Positions 61,186 to 64,000 of a stretch of DNA of 64,000 nucleotides are shown in pieces (the first letter of the stretch is position 1; each line of letters opens with the position of its first letter). The notes under the pieces are model-generated. The model was not told where the DNA came from, made no database searches, and was given only the letters and a program-made list of their open reading frames with translations. The stretch is from HXMU1420-13 sp965228545 (GTDB lineage Bacteria > Bacteroidota > Rhodothermia > Balneolales > Balneolaceae): positions 1,798,001 through 1,862,000 of the forward strand of contig OZ245822.1 in the NCBI GenBank assembly GCA_965228545.1, read 5' to 3'. The position numbers and the translations under genes were made by a program.

Positions 61186-62400
61186 TTATCCGGTGGCAGC
61201 ATGCTCACCATAGGTATCCGGCCACGAGTTGTTAATTAACTGTTGACGGTTACCACCGAAGCTTTTGATGGCTTCAATAATTAAATCCTGATCTGTGGTA
61301 CTCAGCTCATAATAAAATGGTAAGCGAACCAAGCGATCACTATACCGTTCTGTATTAGCAAGAATCCTGCCATCATGTTTATTTTTAAAAAACTCTGAGC
61401 TGTGTAACGATTGATAGTGAAATACACTGTGAATTCCCATCTCACGAAGATGTTCAATCAAACCAGAGCGTTGAGATTCTGACTTACAAACTAAATAATA
61501 CATATGGCCATTATTGGTCGCGAAATCCGGCATACTGGGCTGTTTAATCTCTAATCGCTTACACGCCTCTTCTAATCCTTTATGATATTTATTCCAAATT
61601 GCCATCCGCTTATGCTGAATGCGAATCAAATTACTTAGCTGCGCATACAAGAAAGCCGCATTTAATTCGGAAGGCAAAAAAGAAGATCCAATATCCACCC
61701 AGCCGTATTTATCTACTTCGCCACGGAAAAAAGCAGTACGGTTGGTACCTTTTTCCCAAATTATTTCCGCACGTTCTACGAACTCATCGTCGTTCAAAAT
61801 CAACATTCCGCCTTCGCCGGCCATGATATTCTTAGTCTCGTGGAATGAAAATGTACCCAGGTGACCAATAGAACCCAACGGACTTACACTTCCATCAGCA
61901 TGGGTATAAAAACTGTTTATGGATTGCGCGGCATCCTCCACTACTTTTAACTCATACTTTTCTGCCAGTGCCATCACTTTATCCATATCGGTTGCAACGC
62001 CCGCGTAGTGTACTACCACAATTGCTTTTGTTTTTTCGGTGATAAGTGCTTCGATGGAATCCTCATCAATTCCGGGATGATCAGCGCGTGAATCGGCGAA
62101 ACGAATGACTCCACCTCGCAATTCGAACGCATTTGCGGTGCTCACAAAAGTATAGGACGGCATAATGATTTCATCGCCCGGCTCAATATTCAGTAGTAAT
62201 GCACACATTTCGAGGGCATCGGTGCATGAGGTGGTTAGTAAGCATTTTTTAAAACCAAACTGACGCTCAAAAAACTGCTGCGTCAGTTTCGTATACTTAC
62301 CGTTACCACTAATCTGACCATGATCTACCGCATCTTTAATGTACTCAAGTTCATTTCCGGTGATAAATGGTTTATTGAATGGTATATCTAGTCGTTCCAT
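61186..62400 (-). CDS. wecE: dTDP-4-amino-4,6-dideoxygalactose transaminase
   Basis: A 404-residue PLP-dependent sugar aminotransferase of the DegT/DnrJ/EryC1/StrS family. It follows E. coli WecE closely: IPFNKPFITGNELEYI, LLTTSCTDALEMCALLL, MPSYTFVSTANAFELRGG, VVEDAAQS (Asp156) and FSFHETKNIMAGEGGML with PLP Lys190. It makes dTDP-Fuc4N-type sugar from the 4-keto-6-deoxy precursor. The next gene upstream is WecF-like, so the pair builds and transfers Fuc4NAc. The glycan may be a surface polymer or a flagellin decoration; the transcript's 3' end carries the candidate flagellin antisense RNA. Confidence 0.92.
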   Translation of the reverse strand: MERLDIPFNKPFITGNELEYIKDAVDHGQISGNGKYTKLTQQFFERQFGFKKCLLTTSCTDALEMCALLLNIEPGDEIIMPSYTFVSTANAFELRGGVIRFADSRADHPGIDEDSIEALITEKTKAIVVVHYAGVATDMDKVMALAEKYELKVVEDAAQSINSFYTHADGSVSPLGSIGHLGTFSFHETKNIMAGEGGMLILNDDEFVERAEIIWEKGTNRTAFFRGEVDKYGWVDIGSSFLPSELNAAFLYAQLSNLIRIQHKRMAIWNKYHKGLEEACKRLEIKQPSMPDFATNNGHMYYLVCKSESQRSGLIEHLREMGIHSVFHYQSLHSSEFFKNKHDGRILANTERYSDRLVRLPFYYELSTTDQDLIIEAIKSFGGNRQQLINNSWPDTYGEHAATG

Positions 62401-62409
62401 TTTTCCCTC

Positions 62410-64000
62410 CTAAGCGTTTATAAAAGCTGCCGTTTGACGTTCTCTTGTTTGTTCTAAAATCTGCTCGCAAGCGCTGATTAGCTGATCAGCTCGTTTTTCG
62501 AGAGAAAACTCACTTACAATAATCTCTTGATGCTTTTTCACCTGCTCATTCGATAATATTTCAAGTTCGCTCAGAGCTTTTACGCTTTTCAGTATTTGAT
62601 AATCTGTAACCTTGAACTCATTTTGCTTTAGAAAATCCCAGCTTGGATTGGTGATAACCTGATCGTTTACCAAAATTTGTTTTCTCAATACGGTAGTTCC
62701 TCCACCATACATCGATCCCAAAATGTTACCCATGGCTTGTTGGCGATTATGCGCACCAATAAACATTGCGCTGGAAGCTAGCATTTGCAGGTATTCTTCG
62801 GCGGGAAGAAAATCCTTCTGTAACGAAGTTATATCGCTTAATCCAAGCTTCTGGATTCCGTCGATCAGTTGTGTTTCATATTCTTCACTTAAACTGTATG
62901 CTACTGGCAGTACAATTCGGTAATTGTGAATATCACTTTTCTCAGAAAGCACTTTCAAAACGGCTAAGTGCTCGTTTCCTTTATCTCCGGAATTACCAAC
63001 TACAATAACCGGTGGATCTGATTTTTCGCTATTCATCGAAATATCGCCATATAAACCGGCGTAAGGATATCCAAAATCGAAGGCTTTTCGTCGACCGTAA
63101 TTTGTAGTAAACACATTGGTATCTCCTTTAATAGGAGTGAAAATGCTGTCTACAAATCCTGCAATAAATCGCATAGGTCGGCCAAATTTTAGAGGATTGT
63201 AAAGATCTCCACCCCATAACACCCAACTGATATGCTTTTTAAAACCGATATGTTTTACCAGTTTTTTCTGCCAATCCTGGAAGATGCCGTGAAATATTAT
63301 TCCATCTACATCAGCGGCAGTACAAAGCTTTTTAATCCGATCTAAATCGTGTTTGTGATTAAAAACCTCCGCATTGGGATTGTCACTCACATCAACAAAG
63401 AAATTATCGATGGCAGTATGCCTTTCGAGTAATAAATAATGCTCTTGAGATGACTCTTCTGCCACCTTCATCAACATATCATTTAAGCCTTTGGCATACG
63501 TATGATTGAAGCAAATATGAATGAATTTTCCATCGGTCGAACGGTTTGATGCAGGTACAATTTGAACCTCGCCCTTAATCAATAATTGTTCAGCAATGGT
63601 TTTTATGATCGGCAATGCATGCGGATTTCCATTTATCTGCTTAAGAACTTTTACCTCTCTTTGATCTAAGAAATATGTAGATGAATGTTGAAGTAACAAC
63701 CAAGCTTCGGCTATTTTAATCTTCAACCAGTCGATTGCATTTCCGGTGATGATTTGCTCTTCTTGCTCTACGAGGGGCAACATAAAAGGTAAGCTTACAT
63801 CCAAAGGCTGATTGGAAGTCATTGCGCGTTCGAACGTGCTTTTTAAAATGCTTGCGGCGTCTTTTTGCTTACCGATGTTCAAAAAAGCCCGACTCAAGGA
63901 ACATGCTACCGGAAGAATTCCGGGATTTGCTGTGTACAAATCCAACAAAATAATAGCAGCTTCAACCGAAAGTGAAGCTTTTTGCGCATTGGTAAGCTGG
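62410..64000 (-). CDS. WecF-like fucosamine transferase (GT56) with N-terminal extension, cut by window edge
   Basis: The frame is open to the right edge, giving at least 530 residues. The C-terminal 350 residues match WecF/GT56 transferases: FIHICFNHTYAKGLNDMLMKVAEE, HHISWVLWGGDLYNPL-like (KKHISWVLWGGDLY), VIVVGNSGDKGNEHLAVLKVL and IGAHNRQQAMGNILGSMYGGG. These move Fuc4NAc onto a lipid-linked acceptor. The N-terminal part (LLDLYTANPGILPVACSLSRAFLNIGKQKDAASILK) is helical and TPR-like, an addition not found in E. coli WecF. It ends ten bases before the wecE start, so the two are cotranscribed. Confidence 0.82.
   Translation of the reverse strand, partial: QLTNAQKASLSVEAAIILLDLYTANPGILPVACSLSRAFLNIGKQKDAASILKSTFERAMTSNQPLDVSLPFMLPLVEQEEQIITGNAIDWLKIKIAEAWLLLQHSSTYFLDQREVKVLKQINGNPHALPIIKTIAEQLLIKGEVQIVPASNRSTDGKFIHICFNHTYAKGLNDMLMKVAEESSQEHYLLLERHTAIDNFFVDVSDNPNAEVFNHKHDLDRIKKLCTAADVDGIIFHGIFQDWQKKLVKHIGFKKHISWVLWGGDLYNPLKFGRPMRFIAGFVDSIFTPIKGDTNVFTTNYGRRKAFDFGYPYAGLYGDISMNSEKSDPPVIVVGNSGDKGNEHLAVLKVLSEKSDIHNYRIVLPVAYSLSEEYETQLIDGIQKLGLSDITSLQKDFLPAEEYLQMLASSAMFIGAHNRQQAMGNILGSMYGGGTTVLRKQILVNDQVITNPSWDFLKQNEFKVTDYQILKSVKALSELEILSNEQVKKHQEIIVSEFSLEKRADQLISACEQILEQTRERQTAAFINA

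Noticed and set aside
61147..61212. A plus-strand GTG frame of about 22 codons after the leader-like AAAAGGTGAAAT
   Set aside because: There is no promoter on the plus strand, the frame runs antisense into wecE, and its composition is not coding-like.

Overview
The window looks like chromosomal DNA of a flagellated, Bacteroidota-like bacterium, most probably of the phylum Balneolota (Balneola/Gracilimonas relatives). This placement is inferred from protein style: FCB-type secreted beta-propeller, DUF5009, sortilin-like and LVIVD proteins occur together with true flagellins and sigma-28 promoters. Base composition leans AT. I see no tRNA, rRNA, CRISPR array, phage or transposase gene.

Layout. 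1-6085: a truncated S9 peptidase, an M20 peptidase and gcvP, all on the minus strand. 6292-9466: an operator-like palindrome and two secreted beta-propeller proteins. 9463-15664: an arsenic-response patch (arsC, DUF6428, arsR, arsN2) whose arsN2 is joined by an ATGA overlap to an operon of membrane PH-domain proteins (YdbS/YdbT) and a UMF1-type transporter; arsR and the DUF6428 gene each carry a matching palindrome at the start codon. 15804-22592: a nine-PAS histidine kinase, then a classical sensor kinase/response regulator pair. 22735-28872: PDZ protein, NEW3-domain membrane protein, ABC ATPase and two paralogous ABC-2 permeases. 29005-29877: a small unknown gene and a GAF-domain gene behind a near-consensus sigma-28 promoter. 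30059-53125: a mix of metabolic, envelope and translation-factor genes, including two ABC-F proteins (EttA and Uup-like), an acetyl-CoA hydrolase/transferase, an amidohydrolase fused to a propeller, a VPS10/BNR protein and an aldo/keto reductase.

53237-60436 is the most striking block: six tandem flagellin genes, each with its own sigma-28 promoter, a similar 5' leader with an AGGTGA ribosome site (weaker in the last copy) and its own terminator. To its right (61186-64000) lie wecE and a WecF-like glycosyltransferase, which could supply sugars for a surface glycan or for flagellin glycosylation.

The best candidate for an undescribed system is the 3' end of the wecE transcript (61077-61185, minus strand). 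After the stop codon come two small hairpins, then a single-stranded stretch that is the reverse complement of the flagellin leader (29 of 30 positions against the fourth flagellin, one gap), then a strong terminator with nine Us. This has the layout of a 3'UTR-derived antisense small RNA that could pair with flagellin ribosome-binding sites. A relic leader is the main alternative.

Two gene-free stretches (43549-44012 and 60437-61076) share a diverged 61-nt repeat and carry palindromes and degenerate tandem motifs resembling REP-type elements.
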